A stretch of DNA of 64,000 bases from the NCBI RefSeq assembly GCF_000307775.2, contig NZ_KK020675.1, forward strand, positions 685,281 through 749,280, read 5' to 3'. The notes beneath the pieces are model-generated. The model was not told the DNA's origin, searched no databases, and saw nothing but the letters and a program-made list of their open reading frames with translations. Position 1 is the stretch's first letter. Every line of letters begins with the position of its first letter. Positions 27,882 through 36,806 of this stretch are shown piece after piece. The position numbers and the translations under genes were made by a program. This DNA is from Stutzerimonas stutzeri KOS6. GTDB lineage: Bacteria > Pseudomonadota > Gammaproteobacteria > Pseudomonadales > Pseudomonadaceae.

Positions 27882-28544
27882 ATGAGCTTCGATTTCGACT
27901 ACCTGCTCGCGCAGTGGCCTGCCTTGCTCGACGGGTTATGGATGACCCTCCAGGTTTCCGCACTGAGCATCGTGCTGTCGCTGATGATCGGCGTGCTGGG
28001 CGCCGGCGTCAGGCTGTTCAAGCTGCCAGTGCTGTCACAACTGGTGGTGCTCTATGTCGAACTGATCCGCAACACGCCGATTCTGGTACAGCTGTTCTTC
28101 ATCTTCTACGGCCTGCCCGCCGTCGGCATGAAGCTGTCGCTGTACTGGTCGGGCGTGCTGTGCCTGTCGCTCTGGGCGGGCGCCTACCAGATCGAGAATC
28201 TGCGCGGGGGCCTGGCCACAATCGACAAAGGGCTGCGGGAGGCCGGCATGGCGCTCAACCTGCAGTCGCGTCAGTTCTTCCGCCTGATCGCGGTGCCTAT
28301 CGCCTTTCGCATCAGCCTGCCGGCCATGCTCAACACGGCCATCTCGCTGCTGAAGAACTCGGCGTACCTGCAGACCATCGGACTGGCCGAGCTGACCTTT
28401 GTCGCGGTGGACCGTATCGCCACGGATTTCCGCGCCATCGAGATGTTCGCTGCCATCTGCGTGATCTACCTCGCCCTGGTGGCGGTCCTGGCCCTGCTTG
28501 CGGGGCGCCTCGAAGCGCGCCTGCAACGCCCCTTCCAACAATGA
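27882..28544 (+). CDS. amino-acid ABC transporter permease 1
   Basis: 220 residues, HisM/GlnP type, about five membrane segments; the family signature VELIRNTPILVQLFF and the EAA loop (REAGMALNLQSRQFFRLIAV) are clear. Starts 13 nt after the binding protein gene. Confidence 0.92.
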   Translation: MSFDFDYLLAQWPALLDGLWMTLQVSALSIVLSLMIGVLGAGVRLFKLPVLSQLVVLYVELIRNTPILVQLFFIFYGLPAVGMKLSLYWSGVLCLSLWAGAYQIENLRGGLATIDKGLREAGMALNLQSRQFFRLIAVPIAFRISLPAMLNTAISLLKNSAYLQTIGLAELTFVAVDRIATDFRAIEMFAAICVIYLALVAVLALLAGRLEARLQRPFQQ

Positions 28545-28551
28545 GGCCGTC

Positions 28552-29238
28552 ATGGAATTCGTGATCGAGAACTGGGGATTCATCTCCAAGGGCCTGCTCA
28601 TGACCCTGAAGCTGGCGCTGGTGATCCTGTTGTTCACCACGCTGATTTCAGTCGTGCTCGGCACCCTGGCGACGGTGAAGAACCGCCCGCTAAGCTGGGC
28701 GATCCACGGTTACGTCGAGCTGTTCCGCTCGATCCCGCTGATCGTCAACGTGTTCTTCATCTTCTTCGGCGCGCCGCTGTTGGGCGTCAACCTTAGCCCC
28801 TTCGCCGCGGTGACCCTTGGCCTGACCTTGTGGGGCAGCGCCAACGGCATCGAAATCGTCCGCGGCGGCCTGCTCTCGGTGCCCCGGCACCAGTGGAAGA
28901 GCGCCTGGGCGCTCGGCCTGCGACCCTGGCACATCTATGTGTACATCGTCGTCCCACAGTCACTCAAGGCCATCCTGCCAGCCTATACCGGCCTGCTGAC
29001 CCTGCTGGTGCAGGCCACCTCGCTGGGCGCCCTGGTCGGTGTCAGCGAGTTCCTCAAGGTCGGTCAGATCATCGTCGAGCGCAGCACCATGATGGGCGGC
29101 GTAAACCCCGCCTTCACCGTCTACAGCGTCGTGCTGCTCGTCTACTTCGTCATCTGCAGCGCGCTGACCTGGCTCAGCCGCTACCTCGAACGTCGCCTGG
29201 GCCGCAATGCGTCCCGGCTCACCCAACCTCAGCCCTGA
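28552..29238 (+). CDS. amino-acid ABC transporter permease 2
   Basis: 228 residues, five membrane segments; VELFRSIPLIVNVFF signature and the EAA-like loop (SAWALGLRPWHIYVYIVVPQ). Start chosen at 28552 (MEFVIENWGF), 7 nt after permease 1. Forms a heterodimeric channel with permease 1. Confidence 0.92.
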   Translation: MEFVIENWGFISKGLLMTLKLALVILLFTTLISVVLGTLATVKNRPLSWAIHGYVELFRSIPLIVNVFFIFFGAPLLGVNLSPFAAVTLGLTLWGSANGIEIVRGGLLSVPRHQWKSAWALGLRPWHIYVYIVVPQSLKAILPAYTGLLTLLVQATSLGALVGVSEFLKVGQIIVERSTMMGGVNPAFTVYSVVLLVYFVICSALTWLSRYLERRLGRNASRLTQPQP

Positions 29239-29258
29239 TGTCCAGAAGGCCTACCCTC

Positions 29259-30761
29259 ATGCTCGAATCCAAAGTCAGCCGCCGACTCAAGGAACCCACC
29301 GCAGCGGAAGTCTGCGACCTCATCTACGCACCGCGCCTCGCCGGGTTCGCCGACGGCTTCGGCTACCTCGGTGACGTCAACAAGGCGCATATCGTCATGC
29401 TCGCCGAGTGCGGCCTGATCGCCCCGGCGGTAGCCGTCGCCCTGGCCCGCGGCGTTCTCGAGATGGAGCGGGTCGGCCCGCAGGCCGTGGCCCTCGACCC
29501 GCTGCGCGAAGATGCCTATTTCAACTACGAGGCGCACCTGATCGACAAGGTCGGCACCGACATCGGCGGACGCCTGCACATCGGCCGCAGCCGCAACGAC
29601 CTGCTGGCCACCCTCGACCGCCTGCGCGGCCGCGAGGTACTGATGGACCTGCTCGATGGCCTCTTCCGGGTGCGCCAGAGTGCCCTGGACGGCGCGGCGC
29701 AGCATAGCGCAGCGATCATGCCGGGCTATACCCACCTGCAGCCGGCACAGCCGATCACCTATGGCTTCTACCTGTCCGGCGTGGCCCAGGCGCTGGAGCG
29801 CGACTGCAAACGCCTGGCCGCCACGCTCGACAACATGAACCGCAGCCCGATGGGCGCCGCCGCATTCGCCGGCACACCGTTCGCCATCGACCGTGCACGC
29901 ACCGCGGAGCTGCTGGGCTTCGATGGCTTCCTGGAGAACACGCTGGATGCCGTCGGCTCACGCGACTTCGCCCTGGAAAGCATGGCGCAGATGACCCTGC
30001 TGGCGGTGTTCTGGAGCCGTGTGGCGCAGGATTTCTTCGTCTGGTCGACCCATGAGTTCGCCCTCATCGACTTCCCGGACAGCGTCGCCGGCACCTCCAG
30101 CATCATGCCGCAGAAGAAGAATCCGGTCGTTCTCGAGTACCTCAAGGGACGTACCGGCCAGGTGCTCGGCTCGCTGGTCGCATCGGCCGTCACCATCAAG
30201 GGCACCAATTTCACCCATACCGGCGACGGCAACCGCGAGAGCATGCGCGGCTTCTGGGAATCAGCGCAGGAGTGCCAGCAATGCCTGACCCTGCTGGACC
30301 TGGTGCTGCGCACCGCGACTCCCAACCTCGAGGCAGGTCTGCGCAAAGCCGCCGAAGACTTCTCCACGGCCACCGGCCTGGCGGACCTGATGGTCAGCGA
30401 GGCCAACCTGTCCTTCCGCGAAGCCCACCATGTAGTCGGGGCCGTGGTGCGCCAGGCGATGGATGACGGGCTGCCGGCAAGTCGCATCGACAGCGCGATG
30501 GTCGAACACGCCGCCCAGCAGCAGCTCGGCCGTTCCCTCGGACTGGACGAGCAGCAGGTTCGCCAGGCGCTGGACCCGGTGACAAACGTCAGTTCGCGCA
30601 GTCTGCCCGGAGGTCCGGCGGCCAGTGCCCAAGCCGTGCACATCGACGCCGCACGCCTGCGCCTGGAGCAGGAGCGCGCCACCCACGCCAAGCGTCGCCA
30701 GCGCCAGGCCGAGGCTCGCCAGGTATTGCAGGACGCCACCGAGAGGCTCGCACAATCATGA
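29259..30761 (+). CDS. argininosuccinate lyase / fumarase-superfamily lyase paralogue
   Basis: 500 residues, longer than typical ArgH (about 460) because of a Gln/Arg-rich C-terminal tail. Superfamily regions: [10 protein letters not shown] (ArgH has NDQ here), [12 protein letters not shown] and [12 protein letters not shown], which carries the catalytic Ser loop. AGAAGG lies about 9 nt before the ATG; an ATG at 29238 overlapping the permease stop (TGATG) is possible. Being inside a transporter operon, it probably cleaves an imported N-substituted aspartate into fumarate plus an amine, as ArgH and EDDS lyase do; substrate unknown. Confidence 0.82.
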   Translation: MLESKVSRRLKEPTAAEVCDLIYAPRLAGFADGFGYLGDVNKAHIVMLAECGLIAPAVAVALARGVLEMERVGPQAVALDPLREDAYFNYEAHLIDKVGTDIGGRLHIGRSRNDLLATLDRLRGREVLMDLLDGLFRVRQSALDGAAQHSAAIMPGYTHLQPAQPITYGFYLSGVAQALERDCKRLAATLDNMNRSPMGAAAFAGTPFAIDRARTAELLGFDGFLENTLDAVGSRDFALESMAQMTLLAVFWSRVAQDFFVWSTHEFALIDFPDSVAGTSSIMPQKKNPVVLEYLKGRTGQVLGSLVASAVTIKGTNFTHTGDGNRESMRGFWESAQECQQCLTLLDLVLRTATPNLEAGLRKAAEDFSTATGLADLMVSEANLSFREAHHVVGAVVRQAMDDGLPASRIDSAMVEHAAQQQLGRSLGLDEQQVRQALDPVTNVSSRSLPGGPAASAQAVHIDAARLRLEQERATHAKRRQRQAEARQVLQDATERLAQS

Positions 30762-31486
30762 CCAGCCTGATGACCGTACGCGGACTGCGCAAACGCTTCG
30801 GCGACACCGAGGTCATCCAGGGTGTCGATCTCGACATCTCCGAAGGCGAAGTGGTGGTGGTAATCGGGCCCAGCGGTTCGGGCAAATCCACCCTGATCCG
30901 CTGCCTGAACAATCTGGAACCGGCGACGGCCGACGACATCGTACTGACCGGCTCGGCCAGCAGCCGCGAATCGATGGCCCGGCTACGCGACGAAGTCGGC
31001 ATGGTGTTCCAGGACTACACCCTGTTTCCGCACCTCAGCATCCTGCGCAACATGACCCTGGCACCGATGAAGTTGCGCGGTCTGAGCCGCGCTGATGCCG
31101 AAGCCCAGGCCATGAAGCTGCTCGAACGGGTCGGCCTCGCGCACAAGGCGCAGGCCATGCCCGCCGAACTTTCGGGTGGCCAGCAGCAACGGGTGGCCAT
31201 CGTCCGGGCGCTGGCCATGCAACCCAGGCTGATGCTGTTCGACGAGCCGACCTCGGCGCTCGACCCCGAGACGGTCAATGAGGTGCTGCTGGTGATGAAG
31301 GAACTGGCCGCCGAGGGCATGACCATGGTGGTGGTCACCCACGAGATGGGCTTCGCCCGGGAAGTGGCCGACCGGGTGATCTTCTTCGACGGCGGCAGGA
31401 TCATCGAATGCGCACCGCCCGCCCAGCTGTTCGCCCAACCTGGCGAGGCGCGCACGCGCCAGTTTCTCACCCACGTATTGAAGTGA
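30758..31486 (+). CDS. amino-acid ABC transporter ATPase 1
   Basis: 242 residues, GlnQ/HisP type. Walker [11 protein letters not shown]-loop [13 protein letters not shown], signature LSGGQQQR, Walker [14 protein letters not shown], His switch VTHEMGFA. Overlaps the lyase stop by ATGA. Confidence 0.92.
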   Translation: MTSLMTVRGLRKRFGDTEVIQGVDLDISEGEVVVVIGPSGSGKSTLIRCLNNLEPATADDIVLTGSASSRESMARLRDEVGMVFQDYTLFPHLSILRNMTLAPMKLRGLSRADAEAQAMKLLERVGLAHKAQAMPAELSGGQQQRVAIVRALAMQPRLMLFDEPTSALDPETVNEVLLVMKELAAEGMTMVVVTHEMGFAREVADRVIFFDGGRIIECAPPAQLFAQPGEARTRQFLTHVLK

Positions 31487-31494
31487 GCCCTCCC

Positions 31495-32235
31495 ATGCCC
31501 GATACCCCCATCATCCAGATCGATGGCTTGAACAAGTGGTACGACTCCTTCCATGCCCTCAGCGACGTGAGCCTTCAGGTGGCCGCCGGCGAACGGCTGG
31601 TGATCTGCGGCCCCAGCGGCTCGGGCAAATCGACGCTGATTCGCTGCATCAACGCGCTGGAGCCCTTCCAGGATGGCCGCCTCGATGTAGCCGGCATCGC
31701 ACTCGATACATCGCCCACGAGCATCACCCGAGTCAGGGAGCACGTCGGCATGGTGTTCCAGAACTTTCATCTGTTCCCGCACCTGAGCATCGCCGACAAC
31801 TGCGCCCTGGCCCCCGTCCACGTGCTTGGCATGGACAAGCGCAAGGCCCGCGAACGAGCCATGCAACACCTGGACAAACTGCGCATCGCCGACAAAGCCG
31901 ACTGTTATCCGGCACAGCTTTCGGGCGGCCAGCAACAGCGCGCCGCCATAGCCAGGGCGCTGTGCCTGGAACCCAGAATCATGCTGTTCGACGAGCCGAC
32001 CTCTGCACTCGATCCGGAGATGGTCGGCGAAGTGCTCGACTCCATGGTCGCGCTGGCCGAATCGGGCATGACCATGCTGGTGGTGACCCACGAAATGGGC
32101 TTCGCCCGGCAGGTCGCCGACCGCGTGGTGTTCATGGATGCCGGCGCGATTGTCGAAACCGCCGTGCCAGAAGACTTCTTCGCTCACGCGCAAAGCGAGC
32201 GGGCGCGGCAGTTTCTCTCGAAGATCATTCACTAA
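31495..32235 (+). CDS. amino-acid ABC transporter ATPase 2
   Basis: 246 residues, a second complete GlnQ-type ATPase ([50 protein letters not shown]) only 8 nt after the first. All motifs intact. With two permease genes, the transporter may use an ATPase heterodimer, which is unusual for this family. Confidence 0.9.
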   Translation: MPDTPIIQIDGLNKWYDSFHALSDVSLQVAAGERLVICGPSGSGKSTLIRCINALEPFQDGRLDVAGIALDTSPTSITRVREHVGMVFQNFHLFPHLSIADNCALAPVHVLGMDKRKARERAMQHLDKLRIADKADCYPAQLSGGQQQRAAIARALCLEPRIMLFDEPTSALDPEMVGEVLDSMVALAESGMTMLVVTHEMGFARQVADRVVFMDAGAIVETAVPEDFFAHAQSERARQFLSKIIH

Positions 32236-32264
32236 AGAGCGATACGTCCAGCATCACACCGAAT

Positions 32265-32294
32265 GACCCCGGCCAGGCCGGGGTCTTTTCGTTT
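32265..32294 (+). terminator. intrinsic terminator of the ABC-lyase operon
   Basis: GACCCCGGCC and GGCCGGGGTC pair perfectly around a single A, followed by TTTTCGTTT. Confidence 0.93.
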
Positions 32295-32431
32295 GGGCTG
32301 GCATATCGGCCGGTCGCTCGCACGGTCCACGGCGACCCAAAGTACTCGGGCGAATCACTCGATCAGACTCAAAGGCAAATTTTCGGACTCAAGCGCATAA
32401 ACGAATAGCGTTGGGCAAAGCGATGGGAGGG

Positions 32432-32459
32432 GCGATTGCCGAGAATCGGTGGCAATCGC
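32432..32459 (+). promoter_or_regulatory. perfect 9-bp inverted repeat in the leader of the hmf operon
   Basis: GCGATTGCC, 10 nt, GGCAATCGC; it ends 24 nt before the hmfA-like start codon. It may be a repressor/activator site or an mRNA hairpin. No clear sigma70 or sigma54 promoter was found between the terminator at 32294 and here. Confidence 0.55.
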
Positions 32460-32483
32460 TTCGCAGAACAACAAGAGCCGCCC

Positions 32484-35459
32484 ATGAACATGCATCAGAG
32501 CTCTCCCGAGGCCGCCACCGGTCATATCGGAAAGTCCCAGCGCCGCGTCGAGGACACCGCCCTGCTGCGCGGGCTTGGCCGTTATGCCGATGATGTCGCC
32601 ACGCCGCCCGGCACGCTGCACGCCGCTATCGTCCGCTCGCCTCACGCCCACGCCCGGGTGCTTTCCGTCGATGCCTCCGTCGCGCTGACCATGCCCGGCG
32701 TGCACGGCGTGCTGACCGGCGAGGACGTCAAGCGCTGGGCCAATCCGTTCCCGGTCGGTGTGCGCGCACCGATGGAGCATTGGTGCCTGGCGGTGGACAA
32801 GGTGCGCTACGTCGGCGAACCGGTCTGCGTGGTGATCGCCGATGACCGCTATCTGGCTGAAGACGCACTGGATGCGGTGAAGGTGGAATACGAGCCGCTG
32901 CCGGCCATCGTCGATCCGGAAGCCGCCACTGCCGAAGACGCGCCGGTGCTGCACGAGGCGGTCGGCAGCAACGTGGTCAACGAGCGCCACTTCCGCTACG
33001 GCGAGCCCGAGGAGGCCTTCGCCAAAGCCGCAAAGCGGGTCTCGATCAAGGTTCACTTCCCGCGCAATTCCTGCACGCCCATCGAGTGCTACGTGGTGCT
33101 CGGCCAGTACCAGCCGGCCACCGGGACCTACGACGTGCTGTCCAATTTCCAGGGCCCCTACGCCCTGCACTCGGTCATGTCGCGCGCGCTGAACGTGCCC
33201 GCCAATCGCCTGCGCCTGCGCACCCCGCCGGATTCGGGCGGCAGTTTCGGCATCAAGCAGGGCGTGTTCCCCTATGTCGTGCTCATGGGGCTGGCGGCGC
33301 GCAAGGTCGGCGCCCCGGTGAAATGGGTGGAGGACCGCCTGGAACACCTGCAAGCGAGCTCCAGCGCGACCAACCGGGTCTGCGAAATCGAGGCGGCGGT
33401 GGAAGCCGACGGCCGCGTAGTGGCGCTCCGGTACGACCAGATCGACGACTGCGGCGGCTACCTGCGCGCCCCGGAGCCGGCCACCTTCTATCGCATGCAC
33501 GGCAACCTGACCGGCGCCTACGCGATCCGCAACCTGCTGGTGCGTAACCGCGTGGTGCTGACGAACAAGGTGCCGAGCGGCCTGAACCGCGGTTTTGGCG
33601 GTGGTCAGGTGTATTTTTCGCTGGAGCGGCTGATGCATCAGGTCGCCGTGGAGCTGGGCCTCGATCCGCTCGAGGTGATCCGCCGCAACCTCGTCCCCGC
33701 CGGCGTGTTTCCCTACCGCGCCGCGGCCGGTGCGCTACTCGATTCCGGCGATTACCCGGCCACGGTCGACCTGGCGGTACGCGAAGGCGGTCTCGACGAA
33801 CTGCTGCGCCGCCGCGAGCAGGCGCGCGCCGAGGGTCGCATCTATGGCATCGGCTACACCGCCGTGGTCGAGCCATCGATCTCCAACATGGGCTACATCA
33901 CCGTCGCGATGACGCCCGAAGAGCGGCGCAAGGCCGGACCGAAGAACGGCGCGGTGAGCACCGCCACGGTAAGCGTCGACCCGCTGGGTAGTGTCAGCGT
34001 GCTCGTCGCCTCGACGCCGCAGGGCCAGGGTCATCAGACGGTGGCCGCGCAGATCGTCGCCGAAGTACTCGGCGTGGCGCTCGAAGGCATCAGCGTCAAT
34101 GTCGAGCTGGACACCGGCAAGGACGCCTGGTCGATCGCCTCGGGCAACTATTCCAGCCGCTTCGCCGGCGCTGTCGCCGGGGCCGTCTACAACGCGGCGC
34201 TGCGCATCCGCGAGCGCATGGCCGGCATCGCCGCGGCCATGTGGAACGTGCAGGCCGAAGAGGTGCGCTTCGCCGGCGGCAAGGTGTTCGTCGAGGACGG
34301 GCCGAGCCAGCCGTTCCACCGCATCGCCGGGGCCACCCACTGGTCGCCCGGGCTGCTGCCCGACGGCGAGCTCGGCGGCCTGCGCGAGACTGCATTCTGG
34401 ACCCCGCCGCAGCTGGCCGCACCGAGCGACGAAGACTGCATCAACAGCTCGCTGTGCTACGGCTTCATCTTCGACATCTGCGCGGTGGAAATCGACCGGA
34501 TCACCGGCGAAGTACACATCGATCGTTACGTCACCTGCCACGATGCCGGGCGCATCCTCAATCCGATGCTGGTCGACGGGCAGATCCGCGGCGGCTTCAC
34601 CCAGGGACTGGGCGTGGCGCTGATGGAAGAGTTCGCCTATGCCAACGATGGCAGCTTCCTCTCCGGTACCTTCGCCGACTACCTGGTGCCGACCGCGCCG
34701 GAAGCGATCGAACCGCTGATCCTGCACATGGAAACGCCCTCCCCGTTCACCCCGCTGGGCGCCAAGGGCGTCGGCGAAGGCAACAACATGAGCACGCCGG
34801 TGTGCGTCGCCAATGCCGTGGCCGATGCGCTCGGCCGCTCGGACATCCGCCTGCCACTGACGCCGTCGCGGGTGCGCACGATGATCGGCATCGACGAGCC
34901 CCCGGCGCCCGAGGGCATGGTGCTCGAGGCGCCCAAGGTGGCGGGCGGCTCCAGCCTGCAAGCCGAGGATTCGGTGGAAATCCCCGCCTCGCCGCAGGAG
35001 GTCTACGACGCCCTGCTCGACCCGGAAACACTGAAGGCGATCATCCCCGGCTGCCACGCCCTGGAGCTGGAGAGCGAGAACCACTACCGCGCCGACGTTA
35101 CCGTGGGCGTCGGCATGATCCGCGCGCGCTTCGCCGCCCGGGTCGGCCTGACCGACCTCGACCCGCCCCGTTCGCTGAAGCTGTCCGGCTCGGGCAACAG
35201 CCCCATGGGCTCGGCCACCGGCAGTGCCAGGGTGCGCTTCGTCGAGCTGGACAACGGTCACACACGCCTCGAATACGTCTATGACGCCGCAGTCAGCGGC
35301 AAGGTCGCCGCGGTCGGCGGGCGCATGCTGCAAAGCGCCTCGAAGGTGATCATCGGGCAGATCTTCAGCCGCCTGGCGCAGCGCCTGACCGGCGCGCCGG
35401 TACGCAGCGGCCTGTGGCAGCGCCTGCTCGGGCTGTTCGGCAAAGGAGGTGCACAATGA
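32484..35459 (+). CDS. hmfA: molybdenum hydroxylase large subunit (2-furoyl-CoA dehydrogenase HmfA-like) with C-terminal CoxG-like domain
   Basis: 991 residues from the ATG at 32484 (AAGAG upstream). Residues about 20-815 are a xanthine-dehydrogenase-family molybdopterin subunit: RVEDTALLRGLGRYADDV at the start, molybdopterin loops (PPDSGGSFGIKQG; STPQGQGHQTVAAQI) and the base Glu in GAKGVGEG near 764. From about 830 to 975 a second domain (SVEIPASPQEVYDALLDPET; IPGCHALE) is of the SRPBCC/CoxG type, normally a separate protein. Probably hydroxylates 2-furoyl-CoA at C5 with the next two subunits. A thiophene- or other aryl-CoA substrate is possible. The family call is firm; the substrate is inferred from context. 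Confidence 0.78.
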   Translation: MNMHQSSPEAATGHIGKSQRRVEDTALLRGLGRYADDVATPPGTLHAAIVRSPHAHARVLSVDASVALTMPGVHGVLTGEDVKRWANPFPVGVRAPMEHWCLAVDKVRYVGEPVCVVIADDRYLAEDALDAVKVEYEPLPAIVDPEAATAEDAPVLHEAVGSNVVNERHFRYGEPEEAFAKAAKRVSIKVHFPRNSCTPIECYVVLGQYQPATGTYDVLSNFQGPYALHSVMSRALNVPANRLRLRTPPDSGGSFGIKQGVFPYVVLMGLAARKVGAPVKWVEDRLEHLQASSSATNRVCEIEAAVEADGRVVALRYDQIDDCGGYLRAPEPATFYRMHGNLTGAYAIRNLLVRNRVVLTNKVPSGLNRGFGGGQVYFSLERLMHQVAVELGLDPLEVIRRNLVPAGVFPYRAAAGALLDSGDYPATVDLAVREGGLDELLRRREQARAEGRIYGIGYTAVVEPSISNMGYITVAMTPEERRKAGPKNGAVSTATVSVDPLGSVSVLVASTPQGQGHQTVAAQIVAEVLGVALEGISVNVELDTGKDAWSIASGNYSSRFAGAVAGAVYNAALRIRERMAGIAAAMWNVQAEEVRFAGGKVFVEDGPSQPFHRIAGATHWSPGLLPDGELGGLRETAFWTPPQLAAPSDEDCINSSLCYGFIFDICAVEIDRITGEVHIDRYVTCHDAGRILNPMLVDGQIRGGFTQGLGVALMEEFAYANDGSFLSGTFADYLVPTAPEAIEPLILHMETPSPFTPLGAKGVGEGNNMSTPVCVANAVADALGRSDIRLPLTPSRVRTMIGIDEPPAPEGMVLEAPKVAGGSSLQAEDSVEIPASPQEVYDALLDPETLKAIIPGCHALELESENHYRADVTVGVGMIRARFAARVGLTDLDPPRSLKLSGSGNSPMGSATGSARVRFVELDNGHTRLEYVYDAAVSGKVAAVGGRMLQSASKVIIGQIFSRLAQRLTGAPVRSGLWQRLLGLFGKGGAQ

Positions 35460-36283
35460 AACCGGCCGCATTCGAATACGTTCGCGTCGCCAACAAGCGC
35501 GAGGCGCTGGAAATCCTCGCCGAGCACGGCGAACAGGCACGGATCATCGCCGGCGGCCAGTCGCTGATGGCGGTGTTGAACATGCGCCTGACACAGCCGA
35601 AGGTGCTGATCGACATCAACCACACCGACGACCTGCATGGCCTCACGGTCGAGCGCGGCCACCTGAAGGTCAGTGCCGCGGTGCGCCAGGTCGAGCTGAT
35701 GGACCGCGCCAGCCTCGCCGACGAAGTGCCGCTGCTGGCCCGCGCACTGCCGTGGATCGGCCACTTCCAGACGCGCAACCGCGGCACCGTGTGTGGCTCG
35801 GTGGCACACGCCGACCCCAGCGCCGAAATTCCGCTGTGCCTGGTCACCCTTGGCGGCCGGGTGGTGCTCGAGTCGCTCAAGGGCAAGCGGCGCGAGGTGC
35901 CCGCCGCAGAATTCTTCCAGGGCGTACTGACCACCGCCCGGCGCCCGGACGAGCTGGTCAGCGAGGTGCACTTCCCGCTGGCCGATCCGACGGTGCGCTA
36001 CCGCTTCCGCGAAGTGGCCATGCGACACGGCGACTTCGCCCTGGTGGCTCTCGCTGCCTGCATCCGCGAGGACGCGGTCGAACTCGGCATCGGCGGCGTC
36101 TCCGACCGCCCGGTGCTGCGCCGCCTGCCGCGCGGTGAGGGTTTGCCCGACGCACTCAACGCTTTCGCCTGGTCGCTGGGCGCCCAGGACGATGTACACG
36201 CCAGCGCGGCGTACCGGCGCCATCTGGTGCGCGAGCTCGGCCAGCAACTCATCGAGGAACAAGACCATGCGCGCGCCAGCTGA
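35456..36283 (+). CDS. hmfB: molybdenum hydroxylase FAD subunit (HmfB-like)
   Basis: 275 residues, CoxM family. AAAGGAGGT precedes the ATG, which overlaps the large-subunit stop (ATGA). FAD pyrophosphate loop IIAGGQSLMAVLNMRL near residue 30 and TRNRGTVCGSVAHADP near 105. It lacks the extra 4Fe-4S-binding insertion of 4-hydroxybenzoyl-CoA reductase, which speaks for an oxidative hydroxylase. Transfers electrons from the Fe-S subunit to the acceptor. Confidence 0.8.
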   Translation: MKPAAFEYVRVANKREALEILAEHGEQARIIAGGQSLMAVLNMRLTQPKVLIDINHTDDLHGLTVERGHLKVSAAVRQVELMDRASLADEVPLLARALPWIGHFQTRNRGTVCGSVAHADPSAEIPLCLVTLGGRVVLESLKGKRREVPAAEFFQGVLTTARRPDELVSEVHFPLADPTVRYRFREVAMRHGDFALVALAACIREDAVELGIGGVSDRPVLRRLPRGEGLPDALNAFAWSLGAQDDVHASAAYRRHLVRELGQQLIEEQDHARAS

Positions 36284-36806
36284 CCAACGTTTTCCCGTCC
36301 GCCTGAAGCTCAACGGGCGCGACCGCCAGGGCCATGCCGAGCCGCGCATGCAACTGTGCGACTTCCTTCGTCACGAGTTGGGCGCCACCGGTGTGCATGT
36401 CGGCTGCGAGCACGGCGTCTGCGGCGCCTGCACGGTGCTGGTCGACGGTGTCGCCTCGCGCTCCTGCCTGATGCTTGCGGTGCAGGCCCACGAGCGGTGC
36501 ATCGACACCGTCGAGTCGCTGGCCCGCGATGACGTGATGAACGACCTGCAGCAGGCCTTCAGCCGTCATCACGCGCTGCAATGCGGCTTCTGCACCAGCG
36601 GCATCCTGATGTCCTGCGTGGAATTCCTCGAGCGCGTGGCCGAGCCGGACGAGGCCCAGGTACGCGACATGCTGTCCGGCCACCTGTGCCGCTGCACCGG
36701 CTACACCGGCATGGTCCAGGCGGTGCTCGAAGTGGCGCAACAACGCCAGGCTTCGCGACAGCAAGCCCCACAACAACAAGAACCATCGGAGAGCACTCAT
36801 GTTTGA
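36267..36806 (+). CDS. hmfC: molybdenum hydroxylase 2Fe-2S subunit (HmfC-like)
   Basis: 179 residues, CoxS family. Plant-type 2Fe-2S motif CEHGVCGACTVLVDG and the second, helical cluster CGFCTSGI...CRCTGYTG. Overlaps the FAD-subunit gene by 17 bp and the ligase gene by 8 bp. C-terminal tail is Gln-rich (QQAPQQQEP). Confidence 0.82.
   Translation: MRAPADQRFPVRLKLNGRDRQGHAEPRMQLCDFLRHELGATGVHVGCEHGVCGACTVLVDGVASRSCLMLAVQAHERCIDTVESLARDDVMNDLQQAFSRHHALQCGFCTSGILMSCVEFLERVAEPDEAQVRDMLSGHLCRCTGYTGMVQAVLEVAQQRQASRQQAPQQQEPSESTHV

Noticed and set aside
28830-29258. Very long N-terminal extension of the lyase paralogue
   Set aside because: It overlaps permease 2 out of phase; the lyase similarity begins after 29259.
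33735-35540. 601-codon minus-strand frame opposite the Mo-hydroxylase large subunit
   Set aside because: Same kind of antisense artefact; no domain, no ribosome site.
35456-36283. Reading the Mo-enzyme as 4-hydroxybenzoyl-CoA reductase
   Set aside because: The FAD subunit lacks the extra 4Fe-4S insertion of that reductase, and the neighbourhood is not a benzoyl-CoA pathway.
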